In this document: positions 9,122 through 18,011 of the stretch, piece after piece
How the letters are laid out: each line of letters opens with the position of its first letter
Numbering within the stretch: position 1 is the first letter of the stretch
NCBI GenBank assembly: GCA_003281315.1
Contig: QCCH01000001.1
Location: forward strand, 236,486 to 300,485
Direction of reading: 5' to 3'
Origin: Prochlorococcus sp. AG-347-K20
GTDB taxonomy: Bacteria; Cyanobacteriota; Cyanobacteriia; PCC-6307; Cyanobiaceae
DNA: 64,000 nucleotides
The notes under the pieces: generated by a model
Database searches by the model: none
The model's input: the letters and a program-made list of their open reading frames with translations, nothing else
What the model was told of the DNA's origin: nothing
Translations under genes and position numbers: made by a program

Positions 9122-9902
9122 ATAATCTGTTTATATTCCAGATTCCATTATTATTAGTTACCTCTACTTGAATATTATATAACTTGTTAAGATTTTCACT
9201 ATTTATAACCTCATTTTGATCTCCATCAGCGATTATCTTGCCATCTTTTAGCATTATTACCCGATCATAAGTTTTTGTAATTATCGAAATATCATGAGTG
9301 ACGCACAAAATTTTTGTATTTAATTTTGATAATTCATTAACCTTATCAACTACAAAAAACTTTGATTTATAATCTAAATTTGCAATTGGTTCATCTAGGA
9401 TTAATATTTCTGGTTTTTTTATTAATGCCCTAGCAATAAGAGAAATTTGTTTTTCTCCATCAGATAAATAGGAAAAATTCTTTTTAGATAAATAAGATAT
9501 ATTCATTTTCTTCATGATTTCTTCCACCTTATAAGAATCTCTTTCAGATTTATTTTGTACGTAACAATATCTTCCATACAGTCCACTTAAAATTAAATCA
9601 AATACTTGTAAATTTGGATTTATTCTATTTTTTATATCATTATTTACGGTACTTATTTTTTTTCTAAGTTCCCATAAATTTATAAGTTCTTTGTCAAATA
9701 TCTTCAGTTTCGATTCATTAGCTACTACTGGGTACAAGTTTCTATTAATTATTTCAATTAGAGATGATTTACCTGAACCATTTGGTCCAATTAAAATTAC
9801 ATTTTCTGAATAAGATATCTTTAAATTTAAATCTTTAATTACTCTAAAACCATTTTTAAAACAATTTATATTTTTTGCGTCAAACCAAAATTTATTAAAC
9901 AC
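9114..9902 (-). CDS. ABC transporter ATP-binding protein
   Basis: GPNGSGKSS Walker A, YLSDGEKQ signature, ILILDEP Walker B. Confidence 0.88.
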   Translation of the reverse strand: MFNKFWFDAKNINCFKNGFRVIKDLNLKISYSENVILIGPNGSGKSSLIEIINRNLYPVVANESKLKIFDKELINLWELRKKISTVNNDIKNRINPNLQVFDLILSGLYGRYCYVQNKSERDSYKVEEIMKKMNISYLSKKNFSYLSDGEKQISLIARALIKKPEILILDEPIANLDYKSKFFVVDKVNELSKLNTKILCVTHDISIITKTYDRVIMLKDGKIIADGDQNEVINSENLNKLYNIQVEVTNNNGIWNINRLSK

Positions 9903-10006
9903 TAAAACTTACTACTCCAAAATATAATCAATTGAATCGAGCTTAAAATAAATATAAAGAGATAAAGCCAATTCAACCATGAAGGTCTATCTACTTTCTT
10001 CATGGA

Positions 10007-11329
10007 TTATATTATTAACATAAAAAATATAAGCGGAGCAGCAAATCTTACAAATGTTTTTCTAATAATATCTATATTATTTGCAATTTCTAACTTCTTT
10101 ATTTCAGGAGGATATTTCAATATAACTTTGTCATATACATCAAGATTTTGGGTTTTGTTAATATTTTTCCATGGTTCATCTTTATCTTCAGACTTCTTGT
10201 ACCACTTCCAAAAATAATTTATTATCCTATCTTCTCCCAATAATTTTATTTCATCCTTACTTATAAATCCCATATCGTGATTATATGTTTGTGTTTTTAA
10301 AATCATATAATCCTCATCGAATATCTTATAAAAAATCTTTCTTTGAGTCTCTTTAAATAATAAGAGGTTATTAAGTAGTTTATTTTGTAGAAATTTCCTG
10401 TAGTGTCTTACTATCACTCTTGCTTTGTTGTTGCCTAGAGGGATATGATCTAAAACTTGTAAATATCTCGATGAGGAAGGTTCGCCTTTGTAAATTAATA
10501 TCCTTCCTGGGGGAATGTACTTTATCCGAATAAATTCTTTTGTAGGGGCATTCTTGTAATAATAAATACTTTCAATGTATGAGGGATTAACATTGATTTT
10601 CTGGTTAAAACTAACTAATACGTTTTTATTCACATCTTTATCTGGTATTGTATCGCCATGAACCCAAAAGATATGAAGGATATCTAGGTGATTTTCAATA
10701 ATCCTTGACCAATCACATTTGAAGTCGACTAATACCTCCTCAAAGACATAATCCTTATGTGAAAAACCATTTTCAGATAATTCGTAGTTACTTATAGGTG
10801 TATCTTCACTTATATTATTTAAATCAGTCTCAGATTTTTTAGAAAAATGTACAAAAATATATCCATTTTTTTCTGAAATTTTGTATTGAGATAAATGAAT
10901 TCTTTTGGCGTAGTTATCGTAGTTATTATCAACTATATGGCGACATGTTATTCTATCGAGATTTTGGCAACTTCCTCCAGATGAAAACTTAGCTCCATGA
11001 TATGGACATGTTATTACACCATCTGATAAATTCCCTCCAAAAAAGGAGGCCCCTCTATGTGGACAAATATTTTTAATGCACCTAACGTTTTTATTTTCAT
11101 CTCTATAAAGAACAAGAGGCTCATCATAGAGTGAAAAATAATATAGCTTATTTTTTTTTAGTTCTTTAGAGGGACAAATTGCATACCAACCAAATAAACC
11201 TATATTTAAATCTTTTTGATTTTCTCTAATATCAAACGAGTCAATTTTTACTACCGTTCCTTTTTTAAATGGCTTAAGAACGGTATTAAAGTCTTTTGAT
11301 TTAAAAAAATTAATTTGTCTGTTTTCCAT
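10007..11329 (-). CDS. Rieske [2Fe-2S] oxygenase, pheophorbide a oxygenase (PaO)-like
   Basis: Rieske CPHRGASFFGG...CPYHGAKF; mononuclear-iron-like region ENHLDILHIFWVHGD; hydrophobic C-terminus. Confidence 0.88.
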   Translation of the reverse strand: MENRQINFFKSKDFNTVLKPFKKGTVVKIDSFDIRENQKDLNIGLFGWYAICPSKELKKNKLYYFSLYDEPLVLYRDENKNVRCIKNICPHRGASFFGGNLSDGVITCPYHGAKFSSGGSCQNLDRITCRHIVDNNYDNYAKRIHLSQYKISEKNGYIFVHFSKKSETDLNNISEDTPISNYELSENGFSHKDYVFEEVLVDFKCDWSRIIENHLDILHIFWVHGDTIPDKDVNKNVLVSFNQKINVNPSYIESIYYYKNAPTKEFIRIKYIPPGRILIYKGEPSSSRYLQVLDHIPLGNNKARVIVRHYRKFLQNKLLNNLLLFKETQRKIFYKIFDEDYMILKTQTYNHDMGFISKDEIKLLGEDRIINYFWKWYKKSEDKDEPWKNINKTQNLDVYDKVILKYPPEIKKLEIANNIDIIRKTFVRFAAPLIFFMLII

Positions 11330-11487
11330 AAATTAATTTCTTTTTTTAAATGACTGTTTATCTTTCGGAACTATAACTCAAGTAAATAATCAATTTCTTA
11401 TAAAAAGAAAATTCTCTATTATTTGTAGCAATAATTATGTAGTTATCGAAAAATATCGAGTATCTATCTTATCTATGTATCTTTATT

Positions 11488-11682
11488 TCATGTTTTTTGT
11501 ATCTTTTGTGATTCTTTCAAATTTTTTATGTAATCAATAGCATCATCAATATTTTTGTGGAAATTACATTGACCCAAATAACAACCTATAAATCTTAAAA
11601 ATTTTCTCTTGCCACCACTAATTTCATATCTATGAATTGTTCCGCCATCTATAGGCGCATAAATAAGTTCTGGTAGTGCCAT
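11488..11682 (-). CDS. small hypothetical protein
   Basis: 64 aa ORF, isolated. Confidence 0.5.
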   Translation of the reverse strand: MALPELIYAPIDGGTIHRYEISGGKRKFLRFIGCYLGQCNFHKNIDDAIDYIKNLKESQKIQKT

Positions 11683-12035
11683 ATTAATTTTGTATTTAAT
11701 ACTTAATTAAACAATAATTCATGTTTAAATACATTTCCATAGCTCAATCCATAATATTTAATAATTAATTTATTTATTTTTGGATAATTATTTATTGAAT
11801 ACCCATTTATTATTTGTAATCTATTAATTATTGAGATAGATTTAGTATTGTGCCAAAAGCATTTAGGCGTTTTTTAAAAAAATTACCAAAAAAAATTCAA
11901 ACTACAAAGTACTCATTTAGAGAGTTTTTATCATCCAAAATATGAAATAACTGTTGTGGTTAATAAATTTTTAATAAAACATAGTCGGCAGAGTTAAATT
12001 TTAAACTATATTAAATTTGCAATTTTTGAAATATT

Positions 12036-12377
12036 ATGATCAAAAGGGTTTTTGCGATATTCACTTTAACTTTGCTTTTTCTATTTAATAGTCCAGTTTA
12101 CTCATTAGATAATTCTTCAAAAACTCTTGAAAAGTATACTAAAAAGATTTCTAGCAAGTTCACTAGAACTTACTGCAACACTTCCAACTTCGGTATTTCT
12201 TATGAAGGAGCTTTGGCATTTGCTATTGGAGAAACTAATAAGGAATTTAAAAATAATAAACTCAATAAGTTGATAGATTATTCTCTATTAAAAAATTCAA
12301 TAGTTAATGATTTAGAAAATAATTGCCAGGTTTATGATTTCGATATTAGTAATTTAGAAAATTTGAAGTTTAACTAG
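12036..12377 (+). CDS. secreted hypothetical protein
   Basis: Signal-peptide-like MIKRVFAIFTLTLLFLFNSPVYS. Confidence 0.7.
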   Translation: MIKRVFAIFTLTLLFLFNSPVYSLDNSSKTLEKYTKKISSKFTRTYCNTSNFGISYEGALAFAIGETNKEFKNNKLNKLIDYSLLKNSIVNDLENNCQVYDFDISNLENLKFN

Positions 12378-12398
12378 AAAATGTATATTGTATGAGTC

Positions 12399-12581
12399 TT
12401 ATTTTTTACCTATCCAATCATTTGGCTTCTCCATCATCCATTCAAAAACTCCTTTTGCATCAAGGTTTTTAGAAGCATAAACAAATAAAATTGGAAATAT
12501 TAAAATTACTGCGCCAATAACTGCTAACTCTATTTTACCGATGCCCATCTCAGTAACTGTTAAAGCAAAATAATTAATCAT
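12399..12581 (-). CDS. small membrane protein
   Basis: 60 aa ORF with one TM segment (IELAVIGAVILIFPILFVYA). Confidence 0.6.
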   Translation of the reverse strand: MINYFALTVTEMGIGKIELAVIGAVILIFPILFVYASKNLDAKGVFEWMMEKPNDWIGKK

Positions 12582-12748
12582 TATATTTAGTGAATTAAAA
12601 TTTATTTCTATATAATTTATGAAAAAATTTTTAGTTATTTCACTTTTTTATAAAAAATCTTAATTATTTATAGCGAAGGATATTTGTATAAAGTACCTAT
12701 TTTATTGATGCAGAAATTTTAATAATTTAAATAATAGGCTTCTGTTTG

Positions 12749-12898
12749 ATGGTTATGAATCATGAAATTATTATTTTTACTCCTATTTTTGCATTATTGA
12801 TTGGATTTATAGTATTGAGAATATTAAAAAAAAGAAAGAGATCAGCTAAAAGTATCTATAAATTAATAGATGATTTGGAAAAAAAATACATATATTGA
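12749..12898 (+). CDS. small membrane peptide (49 aa), not in ORF track
   Basis: MVMNHEIIIFTPIFALLIGFIVLRILKKRKRSAKSIYKLIDDLEKKYIY by manual translation. Confidence 0.4.
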   Translation: MVMNHEIIIFTPIFALLIGFIVLRILKKRKRSAKSIYKLIDDLEKKYIY

Positions 12899-12919
12899 TT
12901 TCTTTTGTAAGAAAAAAGA

Positions 12920-13216
12920 TTAATCAAATTCTATTCCAACTTCTTCTTTTAAATTTCTATCCAAATCTGGAAGATGAGGTTCAACCCAATGATCTTTGTT
13001 ATCAATTCCGGCTGCATTTACATAATTCATAATATGTTGATCCACTTGCTTGTAAAGATCATGCAAATTTAAATCCATACGAATATCATGTGCAATTTCA
13101 GAGACTTGTTTTTCTGTTAGACAATGATCTGGATGAAGTAAATCACAACATGGTATTCTCTTCTCGATCAATTCATTTAGATTGATTTTTATTTCGTAAT
13201 CTTGATGGACAGTCAT
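12920..13216 (-). CDS. hypothetical protein with CCDLLHPDHC motif
   Basis: 98 aa ORF; Cys/His-rich segment near N-terminus. Confidence 0.7.
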   Translation of the reverse strand: MTVHQDYEIKINLNELIEKRIPCCDLLHPDHCLTEKQVSEIAHDIRMDLNLHDLYKQVDQHIMNYVNAAGIDNKDHWVEPHLPDLDRNLKEEVGIEFD

Positions 13217-13224
13217 TGAATTTA

Positions 13225-13243
13225 TAGCTTTATTATCATTATT
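13225..13243 (-). promoter_or_regulatory. weak Fur-like site upstream of the CCDLLHPDHC protein
   Basis: AATAATGATAATAAAGCTA, containing ATAATGATAAT identical to positions 2-12 of the Fur consensus (13/19 overall). Confidence 0.35.
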
Positions 13244-13312
13244 CTAATATTGTTTAAGGTTTTGTATATCTTTAGTCAAGAAACAAAGTTCTTTAATGCA
13301 TATACAGTAATC

Positions 13313-13468
13313 TTAAATAAATAGATCTTCCAAATCTTTATACAATTCATCATTCTCTTTTTGCTTTTCTAGATGGTCATGGTGATCTAGTGAGAGTTCT
13401 TTTTTTGAGGTGTAGAAAAGATATCCAAGGGCTCCAAAAAGTAAGGTTGTTGGTAAAATCATTAGCAT
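13313..13468 (-). CDS. small membrane-anchored peptide (51 aa), not in ORF track
   Basis: MLMILPTTLLFGALGYLFYTSKKELSLDHHDHLEKQKENDELYKDLEDLFI by manual translation. Confidence 0.45.
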   Translation of the reverse strand: MLMILPTTLLFGALGYLFYTSKKELSLDHHDHLEKQKENDELYKDLEDLFI

Positions 13469-13538
13469 TTAATTGACTTATAATGAATATAGTGCAACAC
13501 TTATTACAGTCAAGTGCTGAACTTTAATTAATTTTTAA

Positions 13539-13937
13539 ATGCCTACCAAGAAAAAAAGAATTGGTTTTATTCCTAGAGAAGATGTTATGAGAATAATTGA
13601 AAAGTTGAGCATAGAGAACAATTTAAGTAATTCAAAAATTATAAGTATTTTGGTAGAAGAAGCACTTTCTATAAGAGGTATATTTAATAAAAAAAATGGT
13701 AAAGTAACTCAATTATATCAACAAAATGAAGATAATTCGCAAAACTTATTTGATAATTCTGGTGATTTTTTAGATAAAGCAAAACTTTCAATTGATAATA
13801 ACTTAGGAAATCATTTTATTCCTAGTAAATCAACCCATTTCAATGAGGAGAATCAGGAGGCTTTTGATTTGCAAACTTATAAAAAGTTTTTATCATTCCT
13901 AAAATTTCAGGAAATGATGGATAAATTTAACACTTAA
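13539..13937 (+). CDS. hypothetical protein, possible ribbon-helix-helix N-terminus
   Basis: KKKRIGFIPREDVMRIIEKLSIENNLSNSKIISILVEEAL resembles RHH spacing. Confidence 0.55.
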   Translation: MPTKKKRIGFIPREDVMRIIEKLSIENNLSNSKIISILVEEALSIRGIFNKKNGKVTQLYQQNEDNSQNLFDNSGDFLDKAKLSIDNNLGNHFIPSKSTHFNEENQEAFDLQTYKKFLSFLKFQEMMDKFNT

Positions 13938-14065
13938 GAAAGTGTTGCTAGGTGATACACTGTGCGTTAAATTTAATTTGTATTTATTAGGAGATTTGCA
14001 TATTAAAGTTATTTTTCATCATTTCAAAAACCTAAATTCAACTAATCTATAAAATATTTATTCCT

Positions 14066-14380
14066 ATGAATTCATCTCTCCCTGTTCTATCTGTGAATTT
14101 GCTCCCTCCAGACAAGTTATATTGTAATTTTAGTTATTGGAGTTCTTTGTTCTCTCAGGATATGCAAATTTTATGGGATAGAGCGCATGGAGTCCCTTTA
14201 GAAAAACTGCCAAAAGGAGTTTCTGATATGATTTTTCCGTATTTATTGCTTGCACTCTCAGACTATAAGACTTCGCAAATAAATAAAATGAATGGAATAG
14301 GCTTAGACAATCTATTAAGCCTTTGGTTTGATAAGTACTTATTAAATAAAAATGGTTACTTCGAGCTAATTAAAAAATAA
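14066..14380 (+). CDS. hypothetical protein
   Basis: 104 aa ORF in its own slot. Confidence 0.6.
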   Translation: MNSSLPVLSVNLLPPDKLYCNFSYWSSLFSQDMQILWDRAHGVPLEKLPKGVSDMIFPYLLLALSDYKTSQINKMNGIGLDNLLSLWFDKYLLNKNGYFELIKK

Positions 14381-14779
14381 TATTTAAAATTAGCTATTAA
14401 TATAAAATTGATCGCTATAAAAATTCATTATGTTTAAAAATTTTTTAAGTGATTCTTTCCTAATTGGCACATCAATAGTCTTGCTATAAATATATTAAAA
14501 GGTTTGATGATGAATTCCTTAAATTTTTTTAGCAAATATGTGTATTGTCTTTTTGATAATGCAAATCAGGAGAGATATAAAATGAAGAAAAGCAAGATAA
14601 ATGAAATTTAATTCAAAAACGCTAAGCTTGATATTAAACCTGTTATTTTGCTTGTTTATTTTTATTATTTAATTTTTTAGTTTTATTAATTAATTTTCAA
14701 ACAATTCAAAAGTTAATTTTAGAATTTGGTTGACTTTTATTGTTAATGCGATGATAATGGCAAAAATAAATTTTTAATT

Positions 14780-14953
14780 GTGAATCTTTTTTCAGATACT
14801 TTTGATGATTTTGTTGATGATCTACTTTCATCCGATGTTAATTTGTTGAAAGGGGAACTTGATTTTCTGCTTATGCAGCATTTATTTAATTCAACAGATT
14901 TGAAGTGCATTAATAAAACTGAAATTGAAGATAACGAATCATTAGCTGCTTAA
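14780..14953 (+). CDS. small acidic protein (57 aa), not in ORF track
   Basis: GTG start, MNLFSDTFDDFVDDLLSSDVNLLKGELDFLLMQHLFNSTDLKCINKTEIEDNESLAA. Confidence 0.45.
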   Translation: MNLFSDTFDDFVDDLLSSDVNLLKGELDFLLMQHLFNSTDLKCINKTEIEDNESLAA

Positions 14954-14959
14954 TTTTTT

Positions 14960-15070
14960 ATGAAATTTTTTTATGAAAAGTTTTGGGTCCCAGTTTTTGG
15001 GTATGTTTTATCAAAATTTGTTTTTTTAATAGAAGGTAAAAAGCAAGATTCTAAAAAAATAAAAAAATAG
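14960..15070 (+). CDS. small basic peptide (36 aa), not in ORF track
   Basis: MKFFYEKFWVPVFGYVLSKFVFLIEGKKQDSKKIKK, directly downstream of the 57 aa ORF. Confidence 0.35.
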   Translation: MKFFYEKFWVPVFGYVLSKFVFLIEGKKQDSKKIKK

Positions 15071-15145
15071 ACTAATTACTTTTTGTCTTTATAAAGTATT
15101 TTTAATTACTTATTTTAAGTCAATATATTTTGATAACAACAAAAG

Positions 15146-15391
15146 TTGTGCTTTGAATTTACAAATATATGCATGGTTGAAATATACATAATTGCTTTTT
15201 GGCAAATTAAAATGAACAAAAATAATATGTTGAAGCCATATACAGTGCATTACCGTGATTTTCAAAATATAAGATTAGAAAACTGTTTTTATGCTTTTGA
15301 CGCTTACGAGGCTAGAACACTAGCAATGGAATTTAATAAGTATATAAATGAGCATCCAAACAGTATAGACCTTATAAGATGCGAAAAATGA
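15146..15391 (+). CDS. hypothetical protein; true start probably at an internal Met
   Basis: Globular part begins near MNKNNMLKPYTVHYRDFQNIRLENCFYAFDAYEAR. Confidence 0.5.
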   Translation: MCFEFTNICMVEIYIIAFWQIKMNKNNMLKPYTVHYRDFQNIRLENCFYAFDAYEARTLAMEFNKYINEHPNSIDLIRCEK

Positions 15392-15425
15392 ATATTTATT
15401 TTTATTAATTTAAAATAATAATCTA

Positions 15426-16136
15426 TTAAACACTCAAGAATTTATCAATAACAGCTTGACTTAACTCACTAGTATTTCCGCTAGCAACAATACCTCCGCG
15501 TTGCATCGCATAATATCTATTGGCTTGTCTTACAAAATGCAAATGTTGTTCAACTAATAAAACTCCAATTCCTGTATCTCTAATTATCTGGTTAATTGCA
15601 TTTTCAATGTCTAAAACTATATTTGGCTGAATACCTTCCGTTGGTTCGTCAAGCAATAGAAGTTGAGGTTTGCCAAGTAATGCTCTTGCAATAGCTAATT
15701 GCTGTTGTTGTCCTCCACTAAGATCTCCACCTTTCCTTTGAAGAAAATCTTTAAGGATTGGGAAGAGATCATAGATAAATGGATCTATTTTCTTGTTCTT
15801 AGATAATCCACCCGGTAGAGACTCCATCCCCAACATAAGATTCTCTTCAACTGATAGATATGGAATAATTTCTCTCCCTTGAGGAACGTATGCCATTCCT
15901 TTCCTAGCCCTCTGATGAGGTGCTTTTCTGTTGATATTTTCACCAATCAAATAAATATCTCCTTTTTTTTGTTTTAATAAACCAATAAGTGATTTCAATA
16001 AGGTTGTTTTGCCAACTCCATTTCTTCCAATCAAACAAACCATTTCTCCTGATTTAACGTTTAAATCTACATCTCTAAGAATATGACTCTCGCCATAATA
16101 TGTATTTAATGATTTAATTTCCAGTAAATTTTCCAT
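15426..16136 (-). CDS. urtE: urea ABC transporter ATP-binding protein
   Basis: LivF-like ATPase, final gene of urtABCDE. Confidence 0.95.
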   Translation of the reverse strand: MENLLEIKSLNTYYGESHILRDVDLNVKSGEMVCLIGRNGVGKTTLLKSLIGLLKQKKGDIYLIGENINRKAPHQRARKGMAYVPQGREIIPYLSVEENLMLGMESLPGGLSKNKKIDPFIYDLFPILKDFLQRKGGDLSGGQQQQLAIARALLGKPQLLLLDEPTEGIQPNIVLDIENAINQIIRDTGIGVLLVEQHLHFVRQANRYYAMQRGGIVASGNTSELSQAVIDKFLSV

Positions 16137-16138
16137 AA

Positions 16139-16888
16139 CTAGTCCTCAGGTCTTCCTAAATAAACATCAATAACTTTTTTGTCTTTTTGTATGGTTTCCA
16201 TTGTTCCCTCACATAATACTGTGCCCTGATTTAATACTGAAACATTACTATCAAGTCTTCTTATAAATTCCATATCGTGATCTATTACCACTACTGTATT
16301 TTCGCCTGATAAAGATTTTAATAAATCAGCTGTAAGATCTGTTTCTTCATCAGTTAAACCGGCAACAGGTTCATCTACTAACATTAAATCTGGCTTCTGT
16401 CCTACTAACATGGCTATCTCGAGCCATTGTTTTTGGCCATGAGATAAAGATCCAGCTTTAGAATCAACTTTTTGAGCTAAATTAACAATCTTCATAAGAC
16501 GATCAATCTCATTAAGCTGCTCATCCTTAATACTTTTATTTATAAGGTTTAAGGGACTTTTAGGAGTTGTCACCGATATTTCAAGATTTTCTTTAACTGT
16601 TAGATTTTCAAAGATTCTTGGACTTTGAAACTTTCTTCCAACTCCAAGTCTGGCTATTTTATGCTCCTTTCTACCTACTAAAGATTTTCCTTTAAAAATT
16701 ACTTCACCTTTTGTTGGCTTAACCTTTCCAGTTATTACATCAAGAAATGTTGTTTTACCTGCGCCATTGGGTCCTATTACAGCTCTTAATTCTCCTTTCT
16801 TCAAATTTAAATTTAGTTTGTTGAGAGCTAAAAAACCCTCAAAACTAACAGTAATATCTATTAAATTTAGAAGCTCTTTATTATTCAT
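16139..16888 (-). CDS. urtD: urea ABC transporter ATP-binding protein
   Basis: LivG-like ATPase, gene order. Confidence 0.95.
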   Translation of the reverse strand: MNNKELLNLIDITVSFEGFLALNKLNLNLKKGELRAVIGPNGAGKTTFLDVITGKVKPTKGEVIFKGKSLVGRKEHKIARLGVGRKFQSPRIFENLTVKENLEISVTTPKSPLNLINKSIKDEQLNEIDRLMKIVNLAQKVDSKAGSLSHGQKQWLEIAMLVGQKPDLMLVDEPVAGLTDEETDLTADLLKSLSGENTVVVIDHDMEFIRRLDSNVSVLNQGTVLCEGTMETIQKDKKVIDVYLGRPED

Positions 16889-18011
16889 TATTCCCCTCTT
16901 TATTGTTAACTTCTAAGCTTGGGTAGGTTTCAATCTTCCTTTTCAAACCAAATCTTTGAAGAAGATTCCTAGGACCATCTCCTTGAATCCATCCTAAAAC
17001 TCCTTCTGGCAGAGCTGTTACAACTAAGATAAATAACCCTCCTTGAATAAACATCCAACTAGCAGGTAAAGCTTCACTTACTAGACTTTTTGCATAGTTG
17101 ATGAAAACTGCTCCTAGTATTGCTCCCAATAAAGTTCCTCTTCCTCCAACAGCAACCCATATAACCATTTCTATAGAAAACGGAACCGTCATAAATTGAG
17201 GTGATACTATCCCAGACTGAACGGTATATAAAGCTCCCGAAATTCCAGCAAGTCCTCCAGCAATAGAAAATATTATCGTCTTAAATATAACTGGATTGTA
17301 TCCTGTAAACCTAACTCTTGGTTCATCATCTCGTATTCCTATAAGGATATTTCCAAATCTTCCTTTAACTACCCACTTTGCAAAAAACCATGCTGCTATT
17401 ACTAGTATGGCGGTTATCCAAAAGAATATTCTTTGCATGGACTCAGACCCTACCATCTGACCAAATAGTTGTGTTACATCTGTTTTTAATCCATTTGTTC
17501 CATTTATAAGTTTTTGTTGTCCATTAAAGAAGTTAAAGAATACAAGAAGAGAAGCTTGAGTAAGTATAGAAAAATAAACCCCTTTGATTCTATTCCTGAA
17601 AACAAGGAATCCAATTAAACCAGCAACTAATGCTGGAATTATCCAGATAGCTAAGAAGGTAAAAAAAGGCGATCTAAATGGTTCCCAGAAAAAAGGTAAT
17701 TTTTCAACACCATATAAAGCAAAAAATTCAGGAATATTATTTGGAAATTCAGAGGAGCTGGTTATTTGTAAATACATTGCTGCACAATATCCACCTAGTG
17801 CAAAAAATATACCTTGTCCAAGACTTAATAAACCTGTATATCCCCAGATAAGATCAACACCAAGTGCAACTATGGATAAGGACAAGTATCTTCCTAGGAG
17901 ATTTAGTCTAAATACAGGGAGTAGAGTTGGTGCTGCAATAATTAAGGCTATTAATATTATCCAAAATGATAATACTATTTTTTTATCAAATTTAATTTTA
18001 CTTAAGGACAT
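16881..18011 (-). CDS. urtC: urea ABC transporter permease
   Basis: LivM-like permease, gene order. Confidence 0.95.
   Translation of the reverse strand: MSLSKIKFDKKIVLSFWIILIALIIAAPTLLPVFRLNLLGRYLSLSIVALGVDLIWGYTGLLSLGQGIFFALGGYCAAMYLQITSSSEFPNNIPEFFALYGVEKLPFFWEPFRSPFFTFLAIWIIPALVAGLIGFLVFRNRIKGVYFSILTQASLLVFFNFFNGQQKLINGTNGLKTDVTQLFGQMVGSESMQRIFFWITAILVIAAWFFAKWVVKGRFGNILIGIRDDEPRVRFTGYNPVIFKTIIFSIAGGLAGISGALYTVQSGIVSPQFMTVPFSIEMVIWVAVGGRGTLLGAILGAVFINYAKSLVSEALPASWMFIQGGLFILVVTALPEGVLGWIQGDGPRNLLQRFGLKRKIETYPSLEVNNKEGNNE

Noticed and set aside
10002-10217. 71-aa plus-strand ORF opposite the Rieske oxygenase C-terminus
   Set aside because: Shadow of the hydrophobic C-terminal segment.
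11850-11945. 31-aa basic ORF MPKAFRRFLKKLPKKIQTTKYSFREFLSSKI (GTG start)
   Set aside because: Too short and unsupported; AT/K-rich chance ORF cannot be excluded.
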